This document shows positions 8,632-20,821 of a stretch of DNA of 64,000 nucleotides, in pieces. The translations under genes were made by a program, and so were the position numbers. The notes under the pieces are model-generated. The model saw only the letters and a list, made by a program, of their open reading frames with translations. It did not search any database and was not told where the DNA came from. Source of the stretch: Sphingomonas sp. Ag1 (GTDB lineage Bacteria > Pseudomonadota > Alphaproteobacteria > Sphingomonadales > Sphingomonadaceae); assembly GCF_000980895.1 (NCBI RefSeq), contig NZ_LAZX01000091.1:62001-126000 (forward strand), written 5' to 3'. Positions within the stretch are counted from its first letter, which is position 1. The number at the start of each line of letters is the position of its first letter.

Positions 8632-8733
8632 TCACAGCATCAACAGCGTCCCCGTCCCGCCAAGGACGAATGCCAGCACCAGCCAGTAATGCGAGCGGAC
8701 GAGCCAATCGGAATCGCCGTCAAAGATGCGCAT
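8632..8733 (-). CDS. Possible 33-residue small membrane protein
   Basis: A minus-strand ATG at 8733, preceded by GAGGGACC at good Shine-Dalgarno spacing, opens a 33-codon frame starting MRIFDGDSDWLVRSHYW and continuing with a hydrophobic segment LVLAFVLGGTGTLLML to the end. It would be a single-pass membrane peptide with a short acidic N-terminal part. It is downstream of the tRNA-Cys gene on the same strand. No family recognised; support is the ribosome site, the helix and the stop placement only. Confidence 0.5.
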   Translation of the reverse strand: MRIFDGDSDWLVRSHYWLVLAFVLGGTGTLLML

Positions 8734-8878
8734 GAGGTCCCTCGATTCTTCGAGAACGGGCAAGCCGCCGGAGCCCGCCAATCTGCCACCGGCCTTATCG
8801 CACGCGCGACCCGTAGCGACCTAGAAATGGCACCGAACCGGAGCAACCAGGCTTGCGGACAAGAAGGGGATACCACGC

Positions 8879-8952
8879 TGGAGGCCCGACCGGGAATCGA
8901 ACCCGGGTGCAAGGATTTGCAGTCCTCTGCGTCACCACTCCGCCATCGGGCC
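8879..8952 (-). tRNA. tRNA-Cys (anticodon GCA)
   Basis: On the minus strand the sequence folds as a canonical tRNA: 7-bp acceptor GGCCCGA/TCGGGCC, short D arm, anticodon arm AGGA-CTGCAAA-TCCT with anticodon GCA (complement of 8918-8920), and T arm CCGGGTTCGATTCCCGG. The discriminator is U, as expected for tRNA-Cys. The three bases after it are CCA, so the 3' CCA is genome-encoded. The matching synthetase cysS lies in the same window at 57360-58790. Confidence 0.97.
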
Positions 8953-9095
8953 TCGATCGCGTGGAGGCGGGCTGATGGGGCGGCGCGCCAGCCATGTCAA
9001 GTTTCGACATTGGCGCATTTGCCGCGACAGGATAAAGCGCCACTTCGATGGTAAGTGTATTGCCATGCTAAAACAGCCGTGCGACAGGTGACAGA

Positions 9096-9764
9096 ATGAC
9101 GATGACCATGGAACGCCAACCCGATTTCGCCGCCCTGCGCACCGCGATGGTGGCCAGTCAGCTGCGCACCAATGCGGTGTCGGATGCACGCGTGGTCGCC
9201 GCCATGGCCAATGTGCCGCGCGAGCGCTTCGTGCCCGCCGATCAGGCGCCGTTCGCCTATCGCGACGGGCTGGTGGAGCTGGGCGGTGGTCGTTCGCTCA
9301 ACCTGCCGATCGCCACCGGCCGCTTGCTCACCGAGGCGCGCCTCACGTCGCACGACCGCGTGCTGCTGATCGGCGCAGCGTCGGGTTATACGGCCGCGGT
9401 TCTGGCGGAACTGGTGGCTGCGGTCGTCGCGGTCGAATCGGATCCCGCGCTGGTCGCCAGGGCGCGTACGGCGCTTGGCGGCGAGGATCGCGTGACGATC
9501 GTCGAGAGCCCGCTGGAACATGGCCATCCTGCCGATGCACCGTACGACGTGCTCATCATCGACGGCGCGGTCGAGCAGGTGCCGGAGACGTTGGTGACTC
9601 AGGTTCATCCCGCCGGCCGGGTGCTTGGGGGCCTCGTTGATCGAGGCGTGACCCGGCTTGCGGCTGGTCGCCGAAGCGAAGGCGGCTTCGCGCTGCTCGA
9701 TTTTGCCGATGTCGAATGCTGCCGGTTGCCCGGCTTCGCCAAACCGGCACGTTTCACCTTCTGA
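9096..9764 (+). CDS. Protein-L-isoaspartate O-methyltransferase-like protein
   Basis: The 222-residue protein resembles PCMT enzymes, which methylate isoaspartyl residues with S-adenosylmethionine for protein repair. Family features visible are the N-terminal MVASQLRTNAVSDARVVAAM segment, VPRERFVP, and the Rossmann motif I region [18 protein letters not shown]. Motif I normally reads E-I-G-T-G-S-G-Y; here the acidic residue and first glycine pattern are altered, so activity is uncertain. The C-terminal part is also divergent. It lies 12 bases before the TolC-family gene and probably shares its transcript. Confidence 0.85.
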   Translation: MTMTMERQPDFAALRTAMVASQLRTNAVSDARVVAAMANVPRERFVPADQAPFAYRDGLVELGGGRSLNLPIATGRLLTEARLTSHDRVLLIGAASGYTAAVLAELVAAVVAVESDPALVARARTALGGEDRVTIVESPLEHGHPADAPYDVLIIDGAVEQVPETLVTQVHPAGRVLGGLVDRGVTRLAAGRRSEGGFALLDFADVECCRLPGFAKPARFTF

Positions 9765-9776
9765 GCAAAGGCTGCA

Positions 9777-11297
9777 ATGACCCGCGTTCGTTCCCTTGCC
9801 ATGCCGCTGACGATCGCGGCCGTGATTGCGGTATCTCCGGCGCGCGCGGACACGCTGCGCGAGGCGCTGGCGCGGGCCTATCAGGATAATCCGACGATCA
9901 CCGGCAGCCGCGCGCGGCAGCGGGCGATTGACGAGACGGTGCCGATCGCGCGCGCTGCGGGCCGTCCCACGCTGGGCAGCAACGCGGGGGTGACGGAAAA
10001 TTATCTGCGCAGCGGCAATTCCTTCACCACGCCGGAGAAGGTGGCGCAGGCGCAACTGGCACTGAACGTACCCTTCTATTCCGGCGGCGCGGTGCGCAAT
10101 TCGGTGCGCGCGGCCGAAACCCGGGTGGAGGCAGGGCAGCTTGGCCTGCGCGGGACGGAGGCGGGGCTCTTCACCGAAGTGGTCGGCGCCTATAACGACG
10201 TACTGCGTGACGAGGCGATCGTCGGCCTCAATGCCCAGAATGTGCGCGTGCTGGAGACCAACCTTCAGGCCAGCCGCGATCGCTTCCAGGTCGGCGACCT
10301 GACCCGCACCGATGTCGCCCAGTCGGAGGCGCGGCTCAGCCTCGCCCGCGCGCAGCTCGACCGCGTGCGCGCCAATCTCATTGCCAGCCGTGAGAATTAT
10401 GTCCGTCTGGTCGGCGGCGCCCCCGGCGCGCTCGAGCCGCCGCCGCCGCTGCCCAATCTGCCGTCCAATGCGGATGCGGCCGTCGATGTTGCGCTGCGCG
10501 ACAATCCGACTTTGCTGTCCGCCCTGAAGGAGCGTGACGCCACCGCCTTCGACGTGCGCGTCGCCCGCGCCAGCCGTCTGCCCACGCTCGGCATCGGCGC
10601 CACCGGAAATTATGTGAACTATCTCGGCTCGCTGGGCTCAGGCACCGGGCTCGGCGTCGGCCAGAGCGGCACCTCCGCCGGCATCGGGCTCAATGTCAGC
10701 CTGCCGTTCTTCCAGGGCGGGCGCCCCGCCGCGCTGGTGCGCCAGGCGCAGGCGCAGCGATCGCAGGCAATCGAAAATGCAACCGCGGCCGAACGTCAGG
10801 TGATCGCCTCGACCCGGTCGGCCTATGCCGTGTGGCAATCCTCGCTTCAGGTGATCGCCTCGTCGGAACAGGCGGTGGCCGCCAACCAGCTCAGCCTGGA
10901 GGGCGTTCGCGCGGAAAACAGTGTCGGCACCCGCACCATCCTCGACATCCTCAATGCCGAGCAGGAATTGCTGAACAGTCAGGTGACCTTGGTGACGGCC
11001 CGCCGCGACGCATATGTCGCCGGCTTCGCCTTGCTCGCCGCGATGGGGCAGGCGGAGGCGCAGGACCTCGGGCTGGAAGCAGGGCCGCTCTACAATTCGG
11101 CCGACAATTACCGTTCGGTGCGCGGCCGCTTCTCCGACTTCTCGGACGGGCCGGCGCCACAGGCCATCGCACCGTCGACCAGCACCGTCCCGCCGCAGAA
11201 CGCCACCGTCACCCGTCCGCTCGATCCCGCGCTCGACAGCAGCAAGGTTGACAGGAGCCCGGCGTTGACCACAGGTGAGAACGCACCGAACCGCTGA
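9777..11297 (+). CDS. tolC: TolC family outer membrane channel protein
   Basis: The 506-residue protein carries an N-terminal signal peptide (cleavage likely after SPARA), then DTLREALARAYQDNPTI, the typical start of the first helical repeat. Two homologous OEP repeats follow, including LTRTDVAQSEARLSLA and GTRTILDILNAEQELLNSQV, which mark TolC/type I secretion outer membrane proteins. TolC trimers span the outer membrane and periplasm and dock with RND pumps or ABC exporters; no such partner is nearby. The C-terminal about 70 residues are a low-complexity extension. Directly follows the PCMT-like gene. Confidence 0.93.
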   Translation: MTRVRSLAMPLTIAAVIAVSPARADTLREALARAYQDNPTITGSRARQRAIDETVPIARAAGRPTLGSNAGVTENYLRSGNSFTTPEKVAQAQLALNVPFYSGGAVRNSVRAAETRVEAGQLGLRGTEAGLFTEVVGAYNDVLRDEAIVGLNAQNVRVLETNLQASRDRFQVGDLTRTDVAQSEARLSLARAQLDRVRANLIASRENYVRLVGGAPGALEPPPPLPNLPSNADAAVDVALRDNPTLLSALKERDATAFDVRVARASRLPTLGIGATGNYVNYLGSLGSGTGLGVGQSGTSAGIGLNVSLPFFQGGRPAALVRQAQAQRSQAIENATAAERQVIASTRSAYAVWQSSLQVIASSEQAVAANQLSLEGVRAENSVGTRTILDILNAEQELLNSQVTLVTARRDAYVAGFALLAAMGQAEAQDLGLEAGPLYNSADNYRSVRGRFSDFSDGPAPQAIAPSTSTVPPQNATVTRPLDPALDSSKVDRSPALTTGENAPNR

Positions 11298-11333
11298 TAG
11301 TCAGCCGTTTTTGGGACGAGGTGGACTGCGCGC

Positions 11334-11849
11334 ATGGGGGATGTCAGCGCCGAGCCGTCGATGGAAGACATTCTGTCCTCCATCAAGCGCATCATTGCGG
11401 AGGAGGGCGATGACCGCCCGATCCGGCCGCGCCGCAGTGGCGCGGTGCGTGCCATGCCGGCCGCCCCGATCGCTGATGACGACGACGAGCCGGAAGAAGT
11501 GCTTGAGCTGAGCGATCCGATGCCGCCGTCGCGCGCGCCGGCCAGCGGCGCGGCGGCCGCAGATGCGCCCGTTGCTTCTCCCGCACCAAACACCGCTTCG
11601 GCCAGCATGTCCTCGGCGCAGGCCGCCGCCGCTTTGCTGTCCGAACAGACGACTCAGGCGACTCGCGGCGCGCTCGACGCGCTCTCGCGGCTCATGGTGA
11701 AGCCGGAACCGGGCAGCGACGGTACGCTGGAGGGGCTGGTGCGCGACATGCTGCGCCCGATGCTGCGCGAATGGCTCGACGCGAACCTGCCGGCACTGGT
11801 CGAAACGCTGGTCGCGCGCGAGATAGCGAAGATCACGCGCGGTTCCTGA
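11334..11849 (+). CDS. DUF2497 / PopZ-like polar organizing protein
   Basis: The 171-residue protein has the two conserved ends of PopZ. The N-terminal helix is PSMEDILSSIKRIIAEEG. A proline/alanine/acidic disordered middle follows (residues about 30-95). The C-terminal helices contain GLVRDMLRPMLREWLDANLP and VETLVAREIAKITRG. In Caulobacter PopZ forms a polar matrix that tethers parS/ParB and recruits cell-cycle regulators. The shorter linker here is common outside Caulobacterales. It follows tolC by 36 bases and precedes an S9 peptidase. Family assignment is strong from the motifs; polar function in this organism is inferred. Confidence 0.85.
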   Translation: MGDVSAEPSMEDILSSIKRIIAEEGDDRPIRPRRSGAVRAMPAAPIADDDDEPEEVLELSDPMPPSRAPASGAAAADAPVASPAPNTASASMSSAQAAAALLSEQTTQATRGALDALSRLMVKPEPGSDGTLEGLVRDMLRPMLREWLDANLPALVETLVAREIAKITRGS

Positions 11850-11926
11850 TCGCCTGTCCCGGCACCTGGCCGGGAATATGACAAGATCATTGTCGCGCCT
11901 GATACGATCTGCTTTACCGCAGGGCC

Positions 11927-13963
11927 ATGAGGATGCTCCTGTCCGCGAGCTTCGTTGCGCTCGCCGTCGCCGCCGCTCCGGCCTTTGCCCGCCCGCTGAC
12001 GATCGAGGATCTGACGATGCTCAGTCGCATCGGCGCTCCGGCCGTCTCCAAGGACGGCCGCTGGATGGTCTGGGCGCAGCGGGAGACCGATCTCGACTCC
12101 GATCGCGGCCGCTTCGATCTGTGGCGGCTCGATCTGACGAAGCCCGGCGCCGCGCCGGAGAGGTTGCTCGCCGATCCGCAGAAGGACGAGAATGATCCGC
12201 AGATCGTCGGCAACACCGTCTATTTCGCGATGGACGATGCGGTCTGGGCCGTCCCCGTCACCGGCGGCACGCCGCGCCGGCTGACCGACTTCAAGGGCGG
12301 CTTCAACGGCTTCAAGGTCGCACCGACGGGCGACAAGATCGTGGTCTGGGCGGATCGGCTGCCCGGCGCGCCCAGCCTCGAGGAACCGATGATCCGCAAG
12401 CTGGCGGATGCCGGCTCGGGCCGCACCTATGATCAGCTCTTCGTGCGCCACTGGGATAAGTGGAGCGACGGCAAAAGGTCGCAGCTGTTCGTCCTGCCGC
12501 TGACCGCCGCCGGCGCGCGCGGCAATGGCAAGGCAGTGGTCGGCAACCTCGTCGGCGACACACCCTCCAAGCCGTTCGGCGGCGCCGAGGAAGTCGCGTG
12601 GAGCCCCGACGGCAAGACGCTCTACTTCGCGCTCCGCGAGGCCGGCCGGATCGAGCCGACCTCGACCAATCTCGACATCTTCGAGGTGCCAGCGGACGGC
12701 AGCCGTGCGCCGGTGAACCTCACCGCGGACAACAAGGCGACCGACAATCAGCCGGTCGTCTCGCCCGATGGCCGAACGCTCGCCTGGTTCGCGATGCGCC
12801 GTCCCGGCTACGAGGCCGATCGCCAGGTCCTGATGCTGCGCGATCTCGCCACTGGCCGCATGACGTCGCTCACCGAAAAGTGGGACCGTTCGGTCGGCTC
12901 GATCGCTTGGGCGCCCGACTCGCGCTCGCTTTACGTGACGGCGGATGACACGCAGGAAACCCCGCTGTTCCGCGTCGATGCGACGACCGGTCAGGTCACG
13001 CGGCTGACCCAGCAGGGCCATGTCGGGGCGGTCGCCGTGACGCCGAGCGGGCCGGTCATCGCGCTCGATTCGCTCACCGCCCCGGCCGATTTCTACCGCG
13101 TCGCCGCCACCGGCACGCCGCAACGGCTGACCAACGTCAACGCCGCCAAGCTCGCCGGCATCGACATGCCGACGGTCGAACGGTTCAGCTTCACCGGCGC
13201 CAACAACGACACCGTCTGGGGCTATGCGGTGAAGCCCGCCAATAGCACCGGCAAGGTGCCGATCGCGTACATGGTCCATGGCGGGCCGCAGGGGTCGAGC
13301 AACAACAGCTGGTCCTACCGCTGGAACCCGGCGGTGTTCGCTGGTGCGGGCTACGGCCTCGTCGCGGTCGATTTCCACGGCTCCACCGGCTACGGCCAGG
13401 CCTTCACCGACAGCATCCGCAACAATTGGGGTGGCTGGCCGCTGGAGGACCTGAAGAAGGGCCTCTCCGCCGCGACCACCAGGTTCACCTGGCTCGACGC
13501 GGACAATGCCTGCGCGCTCGGTGCCTCCTATGGCGGCTATATGATGAACTGGATCGAGGGGCAGTGGCCCGATCGCTTCAAGTGCATCGTCCAGCACGAT
13601 GGCGTCTTCGACGCGCGCGCCATGGCGTATGAAACCGAGGAGCTCTGGTTCGACGAGTGGGAGCATGGCGGGAAGACCTATTACGAGGACCCGCAGGCGT
13701 TCGAGAAGTGGAACCCGGTCCACCACGTCGCGAAATGGAAGACGCCGCAACTCGTCATCACCGGCGAAAAGGATCTCCGCATCCCCTACACCCAGGGGCT
13801 CGCCGCCTTCACCGCGCTCCAGCGCCGCGGCATCCCCTCGCGCCTGCTCGTCTTCCCGAACGAGAACCACTGGGTGCTGAAACCGAAGAACTCGCGCCAA
13901 TGGTATCGCGAAGTGACCGGCTGGATGGACAAGTGGACCGGCAAGGCGGCCGCTAACCAATAA
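11927..13963 (+). CDS. Secreted S9 family prolyl-oligopeptidase-type peptidase
   Basis: The 678-residue protein has a signal peptide (MRMLLSASFVALAVAAAPAF, cleavage near AFA) and then a beta-propeller domain (residues about 25-400) with repeated SPDG/APDS blades. The C-terminal alpha/beta hydrolase domain carries the catalytic serine in GASYGGYMMNW (about residue 533), aspartate in GEKDLRIPY and histidine in NENHWVLKP. It matches acylaminoacyl-peptidase/dipeptidyl-peptidase-like S9C enzymes, probably acting on peptides in the periplasm. An 87-base gap separates it from valS. Confidence 0.95.
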   Translation: MRMLLSASFVALAVAAAPAFARPLTIEDLTMLSRIGAPAVSKDGRWMVWAQRETDLDSDRGRFDLWRLDLTKPGAAPERLLADPQKDENDPQIVGNTVYFAMDDAVWAVPVTGGTPRRLTDFKGGFNGFKVAPTGDKIVVWADRLPGAPSLEEPMIRKLADAGSGRTYDQLFVRHWDKWSDGKRSQLFVLPLTAAGARGNGKAVVGNLVGDTPSKPFGGAEEVAWSPDGKTLYFALREAGRIEPTSTNLDIFEVPADGSRAPVNLTADNKATDNQPVVSPDGRTLAWFAMRRPGYEADRQVLMLRDLATGRMTSLTEKWDRSVGSIAWAPDSRSLYVTADDTQETPLFRVDATTGQVTRLTQQGHVGAVAVTPSGPVIALDSLTAPADFYRVAATGTPQRLTNVNAAKLAGIDMPTVERFSFTGANNDTVWGYAVKPANSTGKVPIAYMVHGGPQGSSNNSWSYRWNPAVFAGAGYGLVAVDFHGSTGYGQAFTDSIRNNWGGWPLEDLKKGLSAATTRFTWLDADNACALGASYGGYMMNWIEGQWPDRFKCIVQHDGVFDARAMAYETEELWFDEWEHGGKTYYEDPQAFEKWNPVHHVAKWKTPQLVITGEKDLRIPYTQGLAAFTALQRRGIPSRLLVFPNENHWVLKPKNSRQWYREVTGWMDKWTGKAAANQ

Positions 13964-14049
13964 CACCTCGTCATCCCGGCCTGGAGCCGGGGTGATGGTG
14001 TGAGGAGGGGGGACTTGGGTTCCCCCCACCGCCTCGCTATGGCCGCTCC

Positions 14050-16698
14050 ATGAGCGAGCTGCCGAAAACCTTTGACCCCGCCGCGATCGAATCCCGCTGG
14101 TACAGCCATTGGGAAGAAAGCGGCCTGTTCCGCCCCGAGCGTCCCGGCGCGGAGCCGTGGACGATCGTCAACCCGCCGCCCAACGTCACCGGCTCGCTCC
14201 ACATCGGCCATGCGCTCGATAACACGCTGCAGGACATCCTGACGCGCCACGCGCGGCTGAAGGGCAAGGACGCGCTTTGGGTCGTCGGCACCGATCACGC
14301 CGGCATCGCGACGCAGATGGTGGTCGAGCGGCAGATGGCGCTCAAGCAGCAGAAGCGCACCGATTTCACCCGTGACGAATTCGTCGCCAAGGTGTGGGAA
14401 TGGAAGGCGGAGAGCGGCGGCCAGATCACGGGCCAGCTCCGCCGCCTCGGCTGCTCGATGGATTGGGCCAATGAGCGGTTCACGATGGACGAGGGCTTCT
14501 CGAAGGCCGTGATCAAGGTCTTCGTCGAGCTTCACCGCCAGGGCCTGCTATACCGCGACAAGCGCCTGGTGAACTGGGATCCGGGCCTCGGCACCGCGAT
14601 CAGCGATCTCGAGGTTGAGACGCGCGAGGTGAAGGGCAGCTTCTGGCAGATCCGCTACCCGCTCGCCGACGGCTCGGGCACGATCACCGTCGCCACCACG
14701 CGCCCCGAGACGATGCTCGCCGACATGGCCGTCGCGGTGCATCCCGACGACGCGCGCTACAAGGACATGATCGGCAAGCAGATCAAGTTGCCGATCACCG
14801 GCCGCCTGATCCCGGTGATCGCCGACGAACATGCTGATCCGTCGCTTGGCACCGGCGCGGTGAAGATCACGCCGGGGCATGACTTCAACGATTTCGAGGT
14901 GGGCAAGCGCGCCGGCATGAAGGCGGGCGAGATGCTCAACATGCTCGATGCCAAGGCCAACGTCACGCAGACCGCGGACGGCCTGATCCCGGCCGAGTTC
15001 CTCGGGCTTTCGACCGCAGACGCACGCAAGGCGGTCGTGGCCCGGCTCAAGGTCGATGGCGTCCTCGTGCCCCACGTCGACAAGGAAGGCGTCGAGCATG
15101 ATGCCGAGCCGCGCACGATCCAGACGCCCTATGGCGATCGCTCGGGCGTCGTCATCGAGCCGTGGCTGACCGACCAATGGTATGTCGACGCCAAGACGCT
15201 GGCGCAGCCCGCGATCGAGGCGGTGAAGTCCGGCGCGATCCGCCTCGTCCCCAAGACGTGGGAGAAGACCTACTTCAACTGGATGGAGAACATCCAGCCG
15301 TGGTGCGTCTCGCGTCAGCTGTGGTGGGGCCACCAGATCCCGGCGTGGTTCGATGCCGAGGGCAGGGCCTATGTCGCCGAAACCGAGGAGGAGGCACAGG
15401 CGCAGGCGGGCGAGGGCGTTGCCCTGACGCGCGATCCCGACGTGCTCGACACCTGGTTCTCCTCCGCGCTGTGGCCCTTCGCCACGATGGGCTGGCCGGA
15501 GAATGCCGACCCCACGCTAGGCGGGCGCTATCCCAATGACGTGCTGATCTCGGGCTTCGACATCCTGTTCTTCTGGGATGCCCGCATGATGATGCAGGGC
15601 ATTCACTTCATGAAGGACGTGCCGTTCCGCACGCTCTACCTGCACGGCCTTGTCCGCGCGGCGGACGGCGCGAAAATGTCCAAGTCCAAGGGCAATACCG
15701 TCGATCCGCTCGGCCTGATCGACAAATACGGCGCCGACGCTTTGCGCTTCTTCATGGCGGCGATGGAAAGCCAGGGTCGCGACATCAAGATGGATGAGAA
15801 GCGGGTCGAGGGTTACCGCAACTTCGCGACCAAGCTGTGGAATGCCAGCCGCTTCTGCCAGTCGAACGGCATCGGCGGATCGACCACGCTGGAACCGCCG
15901 GCGGCGACCCATCCGGTCAACAAGTGGATCATCGGTGAGGCGATCAAGGCGATCCAGTCGGTCGACCTCGCGCTTGGCGAATATCGCTTCGATGCTGCGG
16001 CGAACGCCATCTACCAGTTCGTCTGGAGCCAGTTCTGCGACTGGTATCTCGAACTCATCAAGGGTTCGATTGATGACGAGACGAAGGCGGTCGCCGGCTG
16101 GGTGCTCGATCAGATCCTGGTCGTCCTCCACCCGTTCATGCCGTTCATCACCGAGGAGCTGTGGCACGCGCTCGCGCCGCGCGATCATGACCTGATCGTC
16201 GCGCACTGGCCGATGGCGGACGCGCGCGCGATCGATCCGGCGGCGGCGCAGGAGATCGACTGGCTGATCCGCCTCGTCAGCGAGGTACGCTCCAGCCGTA
16301 CCGAGCTGAACGTGCCCCCCGGCGCGCGGCTGCCCTATGCCGTGGCGGATGCGAACGAGGAAACGCAGGCGCGTCTCCAGCGCAATGCAGCCACGATCGC
16401 TCGCCTCGCGCGGATCGATCCGGGCGAGGTCTCGGGCGGCACCGCGCAGGTGGTGGTGGACGAGGCGACGTTCCGGATCGCGCTTGGCGACGTGATCGAC
16501 CTCGCCGCGGAGCGCACGCGACTCGCCAAGGCAATCGCCGCGGCCGAAAAGGAGCGCGACGGGCTTGCCGGGCGCCTCAACAACCCGAGCTTTGTTGAAC
16601 GCGCGAAGCCCGAGGCGGTCGAGAAGGCCCGCGCCGACCATGCGGAGAAATCCGCGGAGGCGCAGCGGCTTGCGGCCGCCCTGGCGCGGCTTGGCTGA
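14050..16698 (+). CDS. valS: Valyl-tRNA synthetase
   Basis: ValRS charges tRNA-Val and edits mischarged threonine. The 882-residue product shows the class I signature [17 protein letters not shown] (HIGH motif), the CP1 editing domain with [17 protein letters not shown], the tryptophan-rich [16 protein letters not shown], and [12 protein letters not shown] (about residue 541). The C-terminal coiled-coil arm typical of ValRS is present from about residue 815. Length is in the expected range for alphaproteobacterial ValRS and no key residue is missing. Confidence 0.98.
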   Translation: MSELPKTFDPAAIESRWYSHWEESGLFRPERPGAEPWTIVNPPPNVTGSLHIGHALDNTLQDILTRHARLKGKDALWVVGTDHAGIATQMVVERQMALKQQKRTDFTRDEFVAKVWEWKAESGGQITGQLRRLGCSMDWANERFTMDEGFSKAVIKVFVELHRQGLLYRDKRLVNWDPGLGTAISDLEVETREVKGSFWQIRYPLADGSGTITVATTRPETMLADMAVAVHPDDARYKDMIGKQIKLPITGRLIPVIADEHADPSLGTGAVKITPGHDFNDFEVGKRAGMKAGEMLNMLDAKANVTQTADGLIPAEFLGLSTADARKAVVARLKVDGVLVPHVDKEGVEHDAEPRTIQTPYGDRSGVVIEPWLTDQWYVDAKTLAQPAIEAVKSGAIRLVPKTWEKTYFNWMENIQPWCVSRQLWWGHQIPAWFDAEGRAYVAETEEEAQAQAGEGVALTRDPDVLDTWFSSALWPFATMGWPENADPTLGGRYPNDVLISGFDILFFWDARMMMQGIHFMKDVPFRTLYLHGLVRAADGAKMSKSKGNTVDPLGLIDKYGADALRFFMAAMESQGRDIKMDEKRVEGYRNFATKLWNASRFCQSNGIGGSTTLEPPAATHPVNKWIIGEAIKAIQSVDLALGEYRFDAAANAIYQFVWSQFCDWYLELIKGSIDDETKAVAGWVLDQILVVLHPFMPFITEELWHALAPRDHDLIVAHWPMADARAIDPAAAQEIDWLIRLVSEVRSSRTELNVPPGARLPYAVADANEETQARLQRNAATIARLARIDPGEVSGGTAQVVVDEATFRIALGDVIDLAAERTRLAKAIAAAEKERDGLAGRLNNPSFVERAKPEAVEKARADHAEKSAEAQRLAAALARLG

Positions 16699-16805
16699 TC
16701 GCGTCCGTCGGTGGCGTTTCTCCAAATGGGACAGGTGCCACCGACAAATGCTGGCGAAAGCCGCGGCGAGATTATAGCGCGAGCGCTAGTTAGCCCGGAG
16801 TTGAA

Positions 16806-17849
16806 ATGTCCCGCCTGAAGGTTTCGGTGATCGCCATGGTCGCCTCGCTCGCCATGGCCACGCCGGCGAATGCCCAGTCGATCGTTGGCCTCGATGTCCT
16901 GCGAACCTGGAACCTGGTGGTGCTCGGCGATCTTACCTCCTCGTCCGAGGTGGAGGGCCGCACCTTTGTCGGCGGCAACCTCAACGGCAATTCGTCCAAC
17001 TATCAGATCCGCACCCCGGAACCCTCGCCCTACAATGTCACGGGCCTGACGGTGGTCGGCGACGTCAACGGCTCGCACAAGAATCTGAACGGCGGATCTG
17101 GCGCGGTCGTCGGCGGCAACGTCAACAGCGGCTTCAACCTGAACGGCGCGCCGCAGACAGTGAAGGTCGGCGGCACGATCGCCAACACCAACGTCAACCA
17201 GAACACGGTGACCTCGGGCCTCGCCGCGAGCGATCCCTCCTTCCTCGTCAACCTGAAGCAGCAGGGCAGCCTGATCGCCAGCAGCATGGGCGAGCTGTCG
17301 CGCACCTTCGGCGGCATGTCCTCGAACAGCAATCTGACGATCAGCGGCAACCGCGGCACGTTCGATGCGAAGCCCGATGCGCAGGGCGTGGCGGTGTTCA
17401 ACATCACCAGCGCCGATCTCGATCGCATTGGCGAGATCAAGTTCAACCTCAACGGCGCCGATACCGCGATCGTCAATGTCACCGGCGCGAACGTGACGCT
17501 CAACGACAATTTCCTCGGCGGCACGACCGGGCTGGGCAAGCACGTGATCTGGAACCTGGTCGACGCGCAGAAGGTCGATGCCACCACCGCATGGGGCGGG
17601 TCGGTGCTGGCACCGGGCGCCGCGGCGACGACGGGGAATTACATCGAAGGCTCGGCGGTGTTCGGCAGCCTGGTGCAGAACGGCGAGTTCCACCTCGGCA
17701 CCTTTGTGGGCGGCTATAACCCGCCGTCGGGCCCGCCGGTCAACGGTGGCGGCTCGCCCACGCCGATCCCGGGCGAGGCAGCAGGCCTGTTCGCGCTCGG
17801 CGCCATCGGCCTGTGGATGATGCGCCGCCGCCGCCACGCGGCCGCCTGA
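16806..17849 (+). CDS. Secreted choice-of-anchor A family protein with PEP-CTERM-like tail
   Basis: The 347-residue protein has a signal peptide (cleavage after ANAQ) and a choice-of-anchor A domain: WNLVVLGDLTSSSEVEGRTF, GGNLNGNS, VVGDVNGS and a C-terminal GSVLAPGA. The C-terminus is proline/glycine-rich (SGPPVNGGGSPTPIPGEA) followed by a hydrophobic helix and an RRRR cluster, the three-part layout of PEP-CTERM sorting tails. The literal Pro-Glu-Pro is replaced by P-G-E, so processing by an exosortase is likely but not certain. It is followed by a strong terminator and is monocistronic. Possible role in cell surface or extracellular polymer; inferred. Confidence 0.85.
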   Translation: MSRLKVSVIAMVASLAMATPANAQSIVGLDVLRTWNLVVLGDLTSSSEVEGRTFVGGNLNGNSSNYQIRTPEPSPYNVTGLTVVGDVNGSHKNLNGGSGAVVGGNVNSGFNLNGAPQTVKVGGTIANTNVNQNTVTSGLAASDPSFLVNLKQQGSLIASSMGELSRTFGGMSSNSNLTISGNRGTFDAKPDAQGVAVFNITSADLDRIGEIKFNLNGADTAIVNVTGANVTLNDNFLGGTTGLGKHVIWNLVDAQKVDATTAWGGSVLAPGAAATTGNYIEGSAVFGSLVQNGEFHLGTFVGGYNPPSGPPVNGGGSPTPIPGEAAGLFALGAIGLWMMRRRRHAAA

Positions 17850-17875
17850 CGACCCTCCACCGACGACGGACAAGA

Positions 17876-17912
17876 AAAAAGGGCGAGGCGTCCAGAACGC
17901 CTCGCCCTTTTT
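17876..17912. terminator. Bidirectional intrinsic terminator between the choice-of-anchor A gene and acnA
   Basis: A perfect 16-bp stem (AAAAAGGGCGAGGCGT and its complement) encloses a CCAGA loop. The 3' arm ends in a T-run on the plus strand, and the minus-strand copy is followed by a run of T. It lies 26 bases after the plus-strand stop and about 75 bases beyond the acnA stop. Confidence 0.9.
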
Positions 17913-17943
17913 CATGCCTCTCTCCCTTCCCTAGGGGAAGGAA

Positions 17944-17984
17944 GCGACCCCCTGCCCTCCCGCGCGGGGAGGGCAGGGGGTCGC
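17944..17984. repeat. 18-bp perfect inverted repeat directly after the acnA stop
   Basis: GCGACCCCCTGCCCTCCC pairs with its perfect complement across a 5-base GCGCG spacer. It starts two bases after the acnA TAA on the minus strand and lacks its own T-tract. A second short inverted repeat (CTTCCC/GGGAAG) follows at about 17926-17940. It may protect the acnA mRNA 3' end or be a dispersed repeat. Confidence 0.8.
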
Positions 17985-17986
17985 GA

Positions 17987-20671
<2,685 letters not shown>

Positions 20672-20821
20672 GTGGGTCCTTTCCCCATAAGTGCGGCCAG
20701 CTCGGGCGCGGCGGGGAAGCAAGAAGCGCGATGGTCGCGCCTCTCGCGCGAGCGCGCCTGGGCGGGCGTGAGCGAGACGTCGCAGCGGCCGATAGCAGCG
20801 CTCAGGGGTGGGGGGAAGGTG

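Noticed and set aside
11654..14029. A 791-codon open frame on the minus strand opposite the S9 peptidase
   Set aside because: Long antisense frames arise in this GC-rich DNA because stop codons are rare. The translation is arginine/glycine/aspartate-rich with no domain, and the plus strand encodes a complete S9 peptidase.
16775..16788. TAGCGC-GA-GCGCTA palindrome upstream of the choice-of-anchor A gene
   Set aside because: Arms are only 6 bp and GCGC-rich, which is common by chance in this genome; not enough to call an operator.
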